Assembly (NCBI GenBank): GCA_035235625.1
Contig: CP141143.1
Location: 37,929,178 to 37,993,177, forward strand
DNA from: Saururus chinensis
Taxonomy: Eukaryota > Streptophyta > Magnoliopsida > Piperales > Saururaceae
Length of the DNA: 64,000 nucleotides
Reading direction: 5' to 3'
The notes below the pieces were generated by a model. That model saw nothing but the letters and a program-made list of their open reading frames with translations, was not told where the DNA came from and ran no database searches. Made by a program: the position numbers and the translations under genes. Position 1 is the stretch's first letter; each line of letters begins with the position of its first letter. Shown piece after piece: positions 47,750-58,815 of the stretch.

Positions 47750-48807
47750 TTATGGGGAGGGTCAGTTTCAGCTTGCTGAGCGGAGAGCCAAGGAAAAGCT
47801 GAAATATGGCAGGGTTGGAGCACTGGCAGACAAGTGTACAAGTCCTACTCAGAGTACGACACAATGGCGAGCTATGTGCCATCTCCTAAGAAAGTTCCTA
47901 GCAAGTCTAGGACTCTCATGGACAGCTGCTACGTGAAGTATGAGAGACGGTGGATAAGGTTGCTTATTCATTCCCATGTTTCATAGTGTGACTAGGTGTT
48001 GACTCCGAGGCCTAAGGCAAGTAGGAAGCCCGAACAAGGAGTTGTATTCAGGCTGGATTGCTCAAGGCAGCTGAATCCTAGTGGGAAAAGGACTCTTCAT
48101 AGCAAAATGGAATGTAGGCTGGGAACTTTGATTTGAAAGAGGAGTGCAGGGGAATGCTAGATGAGGCTAGACTCTTGAAGGAGGGCTCAGCTGGATTTCT
48201 AGTTGGGCTAGTACTCCATAGAGATAGTTTTGGGCAGTTGTATGGGTTAATTTCATAATGGGGTAGTGAAGTGGGATTTTGAATTTGTTACCAAAGGAGG
48301 TGGACTAGTACAAGTAGGAATAGGCTTCCCAACCCCTTCCCTATATAAGGGTGCCATGGCAGCTTGGGCATTAGAATTCATGCATTCAGAAATTCAGAAT
48401 CTACAAGGGGCAGGCTGAGATCTCTGTCAATTGTTCTGTAGGATTGTTGGACAGCAAGCAATCCAATGGCAACTTGGAGGAGTTGCTGTGGTGCGACTCA
48501 ACCAAGGGGCAAACCATACTCGACATCTCAGCAATGCTTGGGAGCAGACTCAATGAGGGGTGGGACATTTTAGTAAAATAGCTGAGAGGGGACAGGTTTG
48601 GGAACAAGGTAGAGTCCTTGTTATTATAACATATGGTGTTGAATAAAGGTTTTGGAGGCAGTCCACATCTTTCCTTATCTTTTCCCTGCATTGTGCTTGT
48701 ATGAACGGGCGTATACTAGGGTTAAAGGGGTGAATAGGCTGCTAGTTACAATGGGCTGCTAGTCCATCACATGTGTGAATGCAAGGCTCAGCTTTGCTCC
48801 TGTGACA
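47750..48807 (+). repeat. 3' LTR of the gag-only element
   Basis: Uninterrupted copy of the LTR. TATA box TATATAAG at 48,342-48,349, right end CCTGTGACA. It contains the undisturbed GGACTAGTACAAGTAGG that marks the insertion site of the nested LTR in the 5' copy. The left boundary is approximate. Confidence 0.75.
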
Positions 48808-49670
48808 ACTACCATGGAGTAGATAGAGGCTTGACCTTAATGGATGGAGTATTTTAGGTCAATGTATATTAGCTCTTCTTTGTTAGACAGTGGTACTCAG
48901 CAGTTCATTTGGATGACAATGATTCTTTAGTAGGAGTTGTCAGAAGCATTCAGGTTCATGTCACACCACAGATCATCGCCAAGTTGATTTAGTGTGAGGT
49001 GACAACTCAATATCCATATTATAATGGTTTCTGAGTTGACTAACATACTAACAGGTCTATCTAGGGGCATAGATTTGGATATATCACACCTTGCTCTTTT
49101 GATGATGGTTGCCTACCACCTTCTTCATGTGATATCTCAGTATGATATATGCAGTATGTATAAGGAGAGAGTAGATTAGATGATGACTATGATCTTTGTT
49201 CTTTTGTCAGAGCCACATATGGAGTTGTACTTGTCATACATTATTTATAGTAGAATTATGACCTTTCTACATGGTCATACTCATGAGATGCTGCTATATC
49301 CTTACATTCTATGTAGGATATTCACCTTTGTACATCATAGGATTCCACAACTAAAGCCTATGATGGATGGGATGGGACCGATTGGTGCTGTCATGGTTAG
49401 ATGCATGATGTCGCACACTCTGGGGCAAGATGGAGTAGATTAAGAGGAGCAATAGCTACAAGCATATGATCAAGCACCACATATACATTTAGATCATCCA
49501 AGCATAGGAGTGATGTATACCAAGTTCATTGCTATGAGAGATGAGATGCATGACAGTTTTGCCAACATAAGGAGGATGTTTAGAGCCAGATTCCAACATG
49601 TAGATAGTGTGGGGGAACATTCTGATGATGATGATGTTGGAGTGATTGATCTAATGTTTCATTTATCACA
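48808..49670 (+). pseudogene. Broken retroelement ORF, copy 2
   Basis: Frames around 48,840-49,440 (longest 49,180-49,443, 87 residues) and the continuation to about 49,670 match the ORF at 13,616-14,160. Shared points are MGPI...VRCMM against MGPI...LRWML, DHPS against DDPN, and a final Asp-rich stretch before the purine tract and LTR. It has many stops. Function unknown; it is the last ORF of the SIRE-like family seen twice in this window. Confidence 0.5.
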
Positions 49671-50127
49671 TTTTCATGTATTCTTGTGATGGAACTTAAT
49701 TCAGTTCATTTTATGCTTCATGTGAGTATGAGATGTATTTTGAAATTGATGATATTTTTAGATATATCATGGACATGCTTTTCATTATGGTTTAGTTATT
49801 TTCATGTTTTACAGTGATATTTTTGTGCTTGATTGAGTATTTTTGTCTATTTGTGTCAACGAAGGGGATATATGATTTATGAAAATCAAAATACTTATTT
49901 TCATATTTATTTGAATAGTACAATGCAAAATATTTTTGTGTATGAGTGTGTACAATAGGTACAAATTTATACAAGGCTTTTCAAAATCAATTTAAAATTG
50001 TCTGTGTTAAGTCTTAGTTTTGTTAAGTCATATGTACAAATTAAAAGTCACTATATCATGAGTTGTAATTTTTCGTTTGATTTTCAATCTTGTAGTGTTT
50101 TGTCACAAAATAGTAGAAGCGGGAGAT
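49671..50127 (+). other. 3' non-coding region and polypurine tract, copy 2
   Basis: Aligns with 14,161-14,686, including ATACAAGGC and TTTCAAAAT words. AGAAGCGGGAGA (50,115-50,126) is the purine tract before the LTR. Confidence 0.55.
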
Positions 50128-50620
50128 TGAAAGGATATATGACACATATGCATTGTAATTGGCTAATTTTGTTCATAAAAACTATGTCGACAACTTATGC
50201 ATGTAATTAGTCTTAGGAATATGAGAAGATTTAGTTGTGGTTAAGTAGGGTTTGGAATTAACAGACTTGAAAAATAGGAAGAAATATTCTTATGGATCAA
50301 GGTTAAAGATTTAAGATTTATGAAGGTAAAAATGATTAATTTTATGCATACTCACATACATAAATCACTAAGAGAGCAATTTTAGAGAGTTTAAGGCTGA
50401 ATTAGGGTAAAAAAAGGTAAAACCATAAATTTATTGTGTCATCGATTGATTGCTGCAACATACACAGATGAATCATTTAATTGTCACTTGAAATAGTCCT
50501 TTGTAAAAGCAGGCTGAGAGTTAATTGATCAAGTGCCCTAATAACCAATTGATATACTTGAAATATATCCATTTTACATGCCAATTGACCCTATTTCCTA
50601 GCATTGTTCAAGTTAATTTA
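50128..50620 (+). repeat. SIRE-like 3' LTR, 5' part (copy 2)
   Basis: Begins TGAAAGGATATATG and aligns with 14,687 and 55,859 onward. Contains ATCGATTGATTGCTGCA at 50,441. Similarity ends near 50,600-50,640. Confidence 0.6.
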
Positions 50621-51650
50621 AGGCTAATGATAGTTTACTAGCAGTAAGATAGAAATTAGAAATTTAATTATTTAATTAATGAAAGTACCTCAAATTGTTA
50701 GTTTAAGTGCATACGCAAAACGTGTTTTATGAGGCACATTGATTATGTACAGATAGTTAAGAAGACCCTTGACTTGTAAAAAAGGTTGTGGCTACGTCAG
50801 AAGACTCAATGAGAAAGGAAGCAACCATGGTGGTGGAGCATGGAAAGCATGCTCGAAGGAAAAGTAAAGTTTCGCTACCGTGTTGGAGGATTTGATTTTG
50901 GAAGTTCTGGTTGGTAGAAGTAAATATAGTGGCTCAAACGAAGCTCAAGACAAACAAGCCAAAATCAAAGAGCAAACGTAATGCGAAGAGCAAGAGCCTA
51001 GAGAAAGGAAGTGCATTATGTGAGGAAATAAACGAGGAAAGGAGTAAGTCAGGAATGAATAAAGCTAGTTGGTTAGAATTCAATAAGGGAAGAGAACATA
51101 GCCAAGCCGGAAGATTAATTTGAGAAGAGAAAAGAACGATGCAGAATTTTCAAAGAAGGCAATGAATCACCTATTTGTGGAAGGAATCTTACTTGTTTGT
51201 ATATTGGTTGGTCCCATTGTCATGATTGGAGTCTTTACCTTGGGAAATTGTTTGGTTGAGAATCAGCCTCCATAGATAAAAGTGGAAGGGACGTGAACAG
51301 ATTGAAATATACAGTAAGCAGCTGTAAGAGAAATGAGAGGGCTCCAACGTGAAACAAAAAGAAGAAGCCTGGAACGTGACACAACAATCATTCTCTTCCA
51401 ATAGCCAATTCCTTTTCATTCTGTCCATCAACGCGAAACACAAAGCTGAAAAGAACAAAAATAGCAACAACGACAAGAGAAAGAGAGAAGGAAGAAGAGC
51501 GGAAGCCAGTTCACCTTGTTATCAACAACATGCACATGGCCAATGACTTCTCGAAATCAGATTTCCTCTCTAACATTTATGGCTAGCTAAACTCATAATT
51601 AAGGCTTAAATGAAGCCCTAAACATATTTAATCCTACTATTTTTTTATTT

Positions 51651-51812
51651 ATTTAAGTTTTCAATTGATGTAAGACTTTTTTCCAAATGTTTAGTAAAGT
51701 TTCCTTATTTTTAGTTTTATGCTCTCAAGAGTATTTAAGTTTTCAATTGATGTAAGACTTTATTCCATACATTTAGTAAAGTTTCATTATTTTTAGTTCT
51801 ATGTTCTCAAGA
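51651..51812 (+). repeat. Tandem duplication of about 81 bp
   Basis: Units 51,651-51,732 and 51,733-51,812 both start ATTTAAGTTTTCAATTGATG and end CTCTCAAGA or TTCTCAAGA. A few differences separate them. Confidence 0.85.
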
Positions 51813-51843
51813 CAGGGTAGGTTTGTTTAAGGAAACATTTAAT

Positions 51844-51911
51844 ATGAGCCCAGGCTCACGCACACCAGCGTGCGCCCGGGCGCATGCCGATGCGCGTGAG
51901 CCCGGGCTCAT
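51844..51911. promoter_or_regulatory. GC-rich nested palindrome abutting a TATA box
   Basis: Outer arms ATGAGCCCAGGCTCACGC (51,844-51,861) and GCGTGAGCCCGGGCTCAT (51,894-51,911) pair with one mismatch. Inside lies the perfect palindrome TGCGCCCGGGCGCA (51,871-51,884). TATAAA starts at 51,911, the last base of the right arm. It is an island of GC in AT-rich DNA. Confidence 0.8.
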
Positions 51912-52344
51912 ATAAACGGGACTCTTTGTTTAATAGATGAAATCAAATTTTTTTTATTTTTATTTGAAATCTATACTCAAGAGAGATTGATTTTCCAATT
52001 TGTTTGAACCATTTTAGATGCGTATGTCCAAGAGCAATATGTGCGTTTTTTGAAGGATGTGTCCGAGAGGAACATGAGAGAAGTACATTGATTTGAGATT
52101 ATTAAGTCAAGCAGAGATAGAATTAATTTGTTTAAGGTGGATTCAATGCCTTAATGCTCTTTTACATTGATTTTTATGTCACGCTTTTATTTGTTTTAGT
52201 TAATTGAAATTTATTGCTTTGTTGGAATTAGTTAAGTAATATTTTAGATTAAGTTGTATTGAATCAATCATTGTGGGATCGACCTCGTTTAGCTGTTTTT
52301 TTACCTTTGATTCGTGTGCTTGTGAGTACATAGTAAAATTTTAC

Positions 52345-53150
52345 ATCCCCGATCGATTGCTAGATAATTCGTGCCCTAATAAAATAGTGAATGATCGATC
52401 GCTAACGGTCTTGATTACCTAGTTTAATCCTTTCCAAAAGATCTTATTTCTAGTTGGATTCAATGCCTCAAACCAACTTAGAGACATATTTAAAGGCTAG
52501 AGACACATAAGTTTGAAGAGAGGAAAGCCTAAAAATAATAGTGAAAAATAAGTGTTCCTTTATCATTGTTTTCCTAGAAAATTCACGAAAAAGCTTCAAG
52601 CACATGTTAATGGTGGATTCATTAAGACATACAATTGAAAGAGAAGATTTTCACACAACAAACAAAAAATGAGTGAAAACAAATTCTTCAAAGGAGTCGA
52701 AGAATCTCAAAGGTGAATCATCAATTGAATGAGTCTTTAATTGAGTTGTTAAATTGAGACAACGATTGAACACAAAGAGGGAAAGTTGTGAGGATTCAAA
52801 GGAGGAATAATTGAAAGCCAACAACAAAGAGGACTGAATAAAAGAGAAGAAGTTTTTGTTTGTGTCAAGTTTAAAAATGTTGGTTAGTTGTTCTTAGTGT
52901 TTTATAAGTTCTTGCTTACTAGTGCATTGCTTGGGCCTTGTGAGGCTATCATGATTTTTCACCCAAAGTTCAGTTTCCCAAATTAAATCACAAAGTGTTT
53001 ATGTGTTATTTGTGTGTTTGGCTTTGTTGAATTGTTGATAGAACGATATTTCATGCATAGATAATTCATTTTCATTGATTAATAGAAATTCCTACGCAGA
53101 GGCTAGAACACTTCTTATTTCTATGAAGTGCAAGTTTAAAGAGCAATCAT
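52345..53150 (+). repeat. SIRE-like LTR, middle and right part
   Basis: From GATCGATTGC (52,351) it aligns with 56,200-56,414. Shared points are GATCGATCGC against GATCAGTCATC, CCTAGTTTAATCCTTTC, and the TATTTAAAGGCTAG promoter-like box (52,489). After that no second copy is available in the window, and the right edge is uncertain. It overlaps the end of copy 2 by about 45 aligned bases, so it is not simply its continuation. Confidence 0.5.
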
Positions 53151-53159
53151 TGATCCACT

Positions 53160-55858
53160 ACCACCATCTAGTTGAATATTAAACTGTCAAAGACCCACCT
53201 AGTTGTGTTCACTTTTGAGGTAGAAGCCTGTCATTAGTGGCTTTCTGTTGAAAGGCAACGATTCTAGAATCAGGTTGGTACCTTTGGAGGAACTTCTTGG
53301 CCATTTTTGACAAAAAGTATATCCCATTGCATGTGTGGGAAGGTAAGAAAAAAGAAGCTTTGAACTTGGAGCAAGGATCTAAAATTGTCGTCGAGTATGA
53401 AACCAAGTTTGTGGAGCTGGAACACTTTGCTCGTCATCTCTTCAATGATGAATATGAGAGGGCAATGAACTTGAAGATGGACTTAAACCTTACATCAGGG
53501 GTGGAGTGGTACCTTTCTAATGCAGGACTTTAGTAAAAGTTATGGAGACTGCCATAGTCATTAGAGGGGTCTCTAATGACTGCCATAGGAGGGAGCAGAC
53601 AAAGTTTAATAGGTAGTGATTCTCAAGTTCACCGCAATCAAAGGCCTTATGGAAACAATGGAAATGCCTATCAGTGTTACAACAAGGCAAGCAATTCGGG
53701 TAACAATCTCAGCAGAAACAATAAAAACAATTTTCAATAAGAGAGATAGAACAATGGAGATCGTCAGGACAACTGTGAAAACTTAACTTATTATAAGTGT
53801 GGGCAGCAAGGGCACTTCAAAAAACATTGTCCTCAAAAGGACACTCCAAATGAGGCTCTACGGCATTAGAAAGCTCATTAGAATCAAGGACCAAGATAAC
53901 AAGGTGGTCAACAAAAGAAGCCAATCAATCAAGGAAATATCTTTGTATCACAACTTATGAAGACAACTAATGTAGCAGCAGTCATGGATGGCATGCTTGA
54001 AATAGCCTCCCACAATGCCAGTCTTTTATTTGACACAACCTTTTGCATTCCTTGTTTTCTCCTCTTTTTGCTTGAGATCATGATATGAACAAATATTATG
54101 GTTGACTCCTTTATGTGTGTCCCCCTTCATCCTCTCTTCTAGTAGAGAAGTATCTTGAGAAGGCTCCTGTTGTGATTGAGTGATAGGAGTTAGTACCTGA
54201 TTTGATTATTCTCCGTATGATTAAATTTGTTGTGATTTTGGGCATAGACATGATGTTAGTACATCATGGTCATGCTTATTGTCATGGAAAAAGGATTGTG
54301 TTTACAATGCTAGATCTCAAGCCTTTTGTCTTCTAGGATATGAGATGGGTTAGCTTCAAGTTTTTAGTATTTTCATCCAAGGAAAAGAAGTGGATCAATA
54401 GTAGATGCATGACTTTTCTTTTAAGCAATTTGGTGAAATGTGCAAAGCTAACTCCATTGAACCTATTCCCATTGTGTCTTAATATGCCAATGGTTTTCTT
54501 GATGACTTATTTTCAAGTCTATCTCCTAAGAGAGTATCAAATTTAATGTTGATATTCTTTCAGGCACATAACAATTTAAAAAACTACTTATCATATGGTA
54601 CTAGCTGAATTTAAAGAGCTAAAAATCCAACAGTAGGATTTATTAGAGAATGGATTCATAAGGCCTAGTGCATCCCCTTAGGGTGCACTTGTTCTCTTCC
54701 TCGGGAAGAATGATGGCTTTCTTAGACTCTGCATCAATTACAAGTTGTTGAATAATGACATAATAAAGAACAAGTACCATTTGCTATATATTGGTAATTT
54801 GATAGATCAATTGTTGCATGCTCATGTGTTCTCAAGGTTTGATTTGAGATCGGGTTATCATCAACTTAGTATTTGACCCAATGATGTTTTAAAGACTGCA
54901 TTTACAACACTCAATGGGCATTACAAAATCTTGGTGGTCTTTTGGCCTTACCAATGCACAATAATCTTACATTGATCTATTGAGTACTCTTCATGCCTTT
55001 TTTTTATTAGTTTGTCATAGATTTAGTGGATGATATATTGATTTATTCGGTCCACAAGAGGATCAACAAAAGCATCTAACAATTGCATTACAAACTTTGA
55101 GAGATGACAAACTCTATGTGAAGTTTGGCAAGTATGAATTTTTGTTGGAGGAAATGAATTTTCATGGCCCTGTCATATCCAAGATGATGTAGTGATGGAT
55201 CCAAAGTTTCTTAGGCCTTCAATGGTATTATCGATAGTTCATTGAGGCCTTTACTCGCATTGCAACCCCTATGACTAAGTTGACAAGAATGAATGTAAAG
55301 TTTTAATGCAGCGAAGCATGTGAACAATACTTTCAAGAATTGAAGGAAAGACTAACTTTAGCACCAAACTTGGCTTTGTCGTAAGGTAGTGGAGAGTTTG
55401 GAATCTACGACAATGGTTCGAAGAAGAAATTGGGTTTTGTATTGATGCAACATGGGAAGGCAGTAACCTAAGTTTCTCGCCAACTAAGGATGCATGAAAA
55501 AATTATCCAACACATGACGAGCTTATGCAACAGTCTTTGTAGTTAAAATATGGAGACATTATCTTAATTGTGAGAAAATTGAGTGTTTACATATCATAAA
55601 AGTTTGAAGTACCCTAAACCCAAAGGGACATGAACATGAGGTAGAGGAAATGACTTGAATTTTTTAATAATTATGACCTCACCATTGCCTACCATCTTGG
55701 GATATCAAATGTAGTGGTAGATCCATTGAGGTGGAAGTTGGAAGACATGGTGTACCGCGTGCGTGTGTGAGTGGCTTTCGTATGAAGAGGCCATTTAACT
55801 CAAACCCGAAGATAGCATTTAATAATAGAATTAGTTGGTTTGTCAACCTTTCCATAAG
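53160..55858 (+). pseudogene. gag-pol: Tekay-like gag-pol pseudogene
   Basis: Gag capsid tail 53,297-53,533 (ending NLTSGVEWYLSN). The zinc knuckle at 53,789-53,830 reads YYKCGQQGHFKKHC, so the first Cys of the knuckle is Tyr. A weak protease area is near 54,000. RT blocks run from 54,610 ([20 protein letters not shown], about 54,690; [15 protein letters not shown]), and the RT active site reads VDDILIYS at 55,026-55,049, with both Asp kept. RNase H-like sequence with VLMQHGKAV and SRQLRMHEK is at 55,380-55,520. It is cut at 55,858 by a SIRE-like LTR. Stops and frameshifts are numerous. The final part matches 35,840-35,960, the same family. Confidence 0.82.
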
Positions 55859-56414
55859 TGAATGAACATATGAGGCATATGTATTGCAAAAAGCTATTTC
55901 AATGATCAAAACTATGTCTAAACCACATGTATTTTTTAATCTTAGGAATCTCACTAGATATTTGTGTGGTCAAGTCAGATTTGGAATTGATTGACTTGAA
56001 AAATAGGAGCATACATATTCTTATCAATCACACTTGAAGACTAAGCAATGAGTGAATTAAGTGATTTTGGGAGTTTCTAACTGAATTAGTGTAAAATTGT
56101 AATTTAACTATTCAATTGGTCGGTCATTGCACAATATACTGAACAAATTGATCGATCACCGCCCTAATCAAAACTTTGTAAAATGAAGCCGAGAGTTTAT
56201 TGATTGATTGCATGTAGTGTTGTTCCCTAAAGAAAAAATGAATGATCAGTCATCTTAAACGATACATTGTTGTCTGTTATGGTTGCCTAGTTTAATCCTT
56301 TCTGGAGGAGATTTTATTTCTAATTTGAATCAAACACTTAAATTGACTTGGTGTATTATTTAAAGGCTAGGGAATCACATATTGAAGGGAGTAAAACCTA
56401 GAAAGTCATAGAGA
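55859..56414 (+). mobile_element. SIRE-like LTR inserted into Tekay-like pol, right end lost
   Basis: TGAATGAACATATG begins abruptly within the pol reading (compare the unbroken 35,940-35,960), exactly at the LTR start seen after the purine tracts at 14,686 and 50,127. It contains GATC motifs at 56,121 and 56,150 and a TATTTAAAGG box near 56,367. It ends where the CACTA terminus begins. Confidence 0.65.
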
Positions 56415-58815
56415 CACTACAAAAAAAAAAACTATTAGTGGGGCTTTTAAAACACATGCTATAAGTCTCAAATCCTCTGTTAAAACTTTTAGCGGTGGTT
56501 TTGAAGTTGCTGCTGAAAAGAACCCTACAGAAAGTTTTTGAGGGGAACTTAGCGGTGGTTTTAAGAGCCACCTCTAAAACGTATGCTTTTTAGCAGCGGT
56601 TTTGGTAGCCGCCACTAATAAGTTTCAAAAATCAAACTCTTTTAGCTGTGGCTAGACTAGCCCCCACTAAAAGCTTAATTTTTTTAGCTGAGGTTTTTCA
56701 AAACCCGCGCTAATGCATTTTAGCGGGGGGTCAATATGATAGTCAAAACCTTTTAGTGGCTATTTGAGAAACCCTAATAAAAGTCAAAACCACTACTACA
56801 AATAATTTTTTGATACCCAAAATTTAAATTAAATTTTTTTTTCTTACTTGTACATTTATGTATTCTCAAACACACTCAGCTTCAATTTGCACTTTAATAA
56901 TAACAATATAAAAGATCTTAAAATAATAAAATTATTTAAATCAAATATGTAATACAATAAGTATTGAAAAAGAAGCTTGCAAATACAATAGTTTCAAATA
57001 TTTACAATGTCTTACTAATGACCAAATTATTTAATATAAAGAAGAAGGAAAAGTCTTTGTTAGGACTTAGATTCATGGGCACAACTTGTTAATTTAAAAT
57101 CATTCACCATTAGCCTACACAAAAATGAAATAAGACAAAATTAGCTTATGAAATTGTTGAACTAATAAAAAAAATATAATTATACTTTACAACTACTTTG
57201 TATGTTTTTACCTTACTCATTTCAAACTAAAAGAAACTCATCTTTAATCCATCTTTGATAATAATTCTGCTTGTTGATCTTTAAGTTGCACTATTTCCTC
57301 CTTGTACTTTGAACTCTCATTTTTTAATTTTAAATTGTTCTCTTTTATATTTGACATTTTTTCTTTCATAGAATTATATTCAACTACTGAGGAAGATATT
57401 GCATGCTTAGTTGATGCCCCCATAAACTAGTTGGAGTTACTCTGTGACCAAAACTCCAAACACATCCTGGTTTCTCAGCTCCCATAGAAATAGAAAATAT
57501 ATCATTTGGTAAAGGAAGTGGTGCTCCTGAAGACAATCTTTTTATATGCGAGCCTCAACTTCTTTCTACAATTCATGAATTCTTTTAGTTCGTAGTATTA
57601 TTTTTGAAGGTCTATGTATAAATAAAATGACACATACATAAAGGTTAAAAACATTAGTCCAAGTGTTGAGAATGTTTAACTTACTATCTTATTTTATGCA
57701 TCTTTGTTGACATACTTGCCATCCTTTTTTGTACATGTTAAAATAAAAAGATCCCATCATGGGAATGGGACATCAGTTTTCCATTTCGGTTGCTTCAAAA
57801 ATTAAAAAAAAAATTAGACTAATTAATAAAAAGTAGAGTACAAAATAAATAAAGTATACATGTTACAAAAAATATGACAATTACCTCCTAAAACTGTATT
57901 TCCTTAAAGCTTTTAGTTCCAGTCATGTGGTGGAATGTTTGTATTGCACAATTACTTTTATTAGTAGTAGTCCTTATGTGTATTAATTCATTTTGGTTTT
58001 ATTAGCTTATAATACAATAACAAATTTAAATTGAAGATCATTATGATTGACTCTTATAGAGTTTACCTTTCTTTGCTTATTCTGATTCCCAATAACTCAA
58101 AAGAGTTTTTCATTGGTCCTTATCCACTTCAATAGGTGCCTCAATGTTTGCACGCGCACCTTCTGACTTAGTATCATAATATTTAGTTTTTAACCTGCTT
58201 TTGAAATGCTTTTGAAGTTAACCCATTTCTTATTTAAAGAGGACATAGCATATTTTTTTGCATAAGATACAATGTCCTCATCAAATTTAAAATACTTCTG
58301 GGTCACACAAGAATTACAAAAATAGCATTAGTCTTGGCCTCATGTTTAAGTTGATTTTATTTATAATATATAGATAAATTTAAAATTAATTAGTGAGTGA
58401 CCTAAAACATTACACCCAAAAATCTAATTCACCATAATCTGTTACATAATCATTTTCTCTTTAGATTACAACAAATAGAAACTAAAAGGATAATGCTTAC
58501 CAAAACTTCTTCCCATGATCTGTCTTTGTTATCTTTAGGCATTACTTTCCATGTAGCAACATCTATACGAAATTTAGATCGATCTCTTGCCAAAGAACCA
58601 AAAAATAGAGTAAACCATCTAGCATGCTCTCCATAGGGTTGGCCCTTATCAAACCTCACATGATATCTCCATTTCCTTTCAATAAAAATTTACACTTCGT
58701 GGGTCCTCTTCCCTTCTTCCTTGGTGGTGAAGAAACATCATCGTCATGAAACATATACTGGTCATCCATATGCACCTTCTCAAAATAGGAACAAAAAATA
58801 GTAAATGGCATTAGT
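56415..58815 (-). mobile_element. CACTA (En/Spm-type) transposon, one end preserved
   Basis: CACTACAAAAAAAAAAACTA at 56,415 is a CACTA terminus. Subterminal repeats TTAGCGGTGGTTTT with their inverted partners (GCCACC...AAAA) occupy 56,440-56,800, different in sequence from those of the first CACTA element. A decayed gene on the minus strand lies inside. The other end is missing and a Tekay-like LTR fragment follows. Confidence 0.72.
57245..58770 (-). pseudogene. TNPA-like (Ptta/En/Spm, transposase_24-type) pseudogene of the CACTA element
   Basis: TNPA-type proteins bind subterminal repeats and assist CACTA transposition. Reading leftward: GRGPTKC (about 58,710) in a basic start, KGQPYGEHARWF, KVMPKDNKDRSWEEVL, then a GT donor (58,500). 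An AG acceptor near 58,299 leads to KYFKFDEDIVSYAKKY and NKKWVNFKS. KYYDTKSEG follows, and a stop stands where Trp would be expected (about 58,110). Farther on come HHMTGTKSF (about 57,920), a WDLFILTCTKKDGKYVN-like block (about 57,740) and a coiled coil (NIKENNLKLKNESSKYKEE, about 57,330) ending near 57,245. The order matches the family. Several stops and frame changes inactivate it. Confidence 0.78.

Larger units (their letters stand above)
40626..48807 (+). mobile_element. Gag-only LTR retrotransposon, 5' LTR split by a nested LTR
   Basis: Direct repeats of about 1.05 kb: 40,626-41,211 plus 45,493-45,963 on the left, and about 47,750-48,807 on the right. They enclose 1.8 kb with a tRNA-Met-like primer site and a gag remnant. 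Protease, reverse transcriptase and integrase are absent. Without the nested LTR and one target copy the element is about 3.9 kb. The left boundary is approximate because the two LTR starts are diverged, and no target duplication was found. Gag type suggests Ty3/gypsy chromoviruses. It is non-autonomous. Confidence 0.7.
50621..52344 (+). repeat. Athila-like LTR-derived segment
   Basis: The right end (GTGGGATCGACCTCG near 52,274, then GTGCTTGTGAGTACATAG) is the typical U5 end of Athila/Tat LTRs and resembles the end of the LTR at 6,195. It holds a GC-rich palindrome beside a TATA box (51,844-51,916) and an 80 bp tandem duplication. Lysine-rich short frames (50,911-51,123) do not look like real genes. 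The left boundary and any target duplication could not be fixed. Confidence 0.5.

Noticed and set aside
40534..48812. ACTAG/ACTAC as target duplication of the gag-only element
   Set aside because: It would need an LTR start at 40,539, but the sequence there does not align with the start region of the 3' LTR; 4 of 5 bases agreeing is weak.
50911..51123. 70-codon Lys/Ser-rich frame
   Set aside because: Low-complexity composition from AAG and AAA codons; no domain and no second copy.
50621..52344. Athila-like segment as a clean insertion splitting one SIRE-like LTR
   Set aside because: The two SIRE-like parts overlap by about 45 aligned bases and no flanking duplication could be found.
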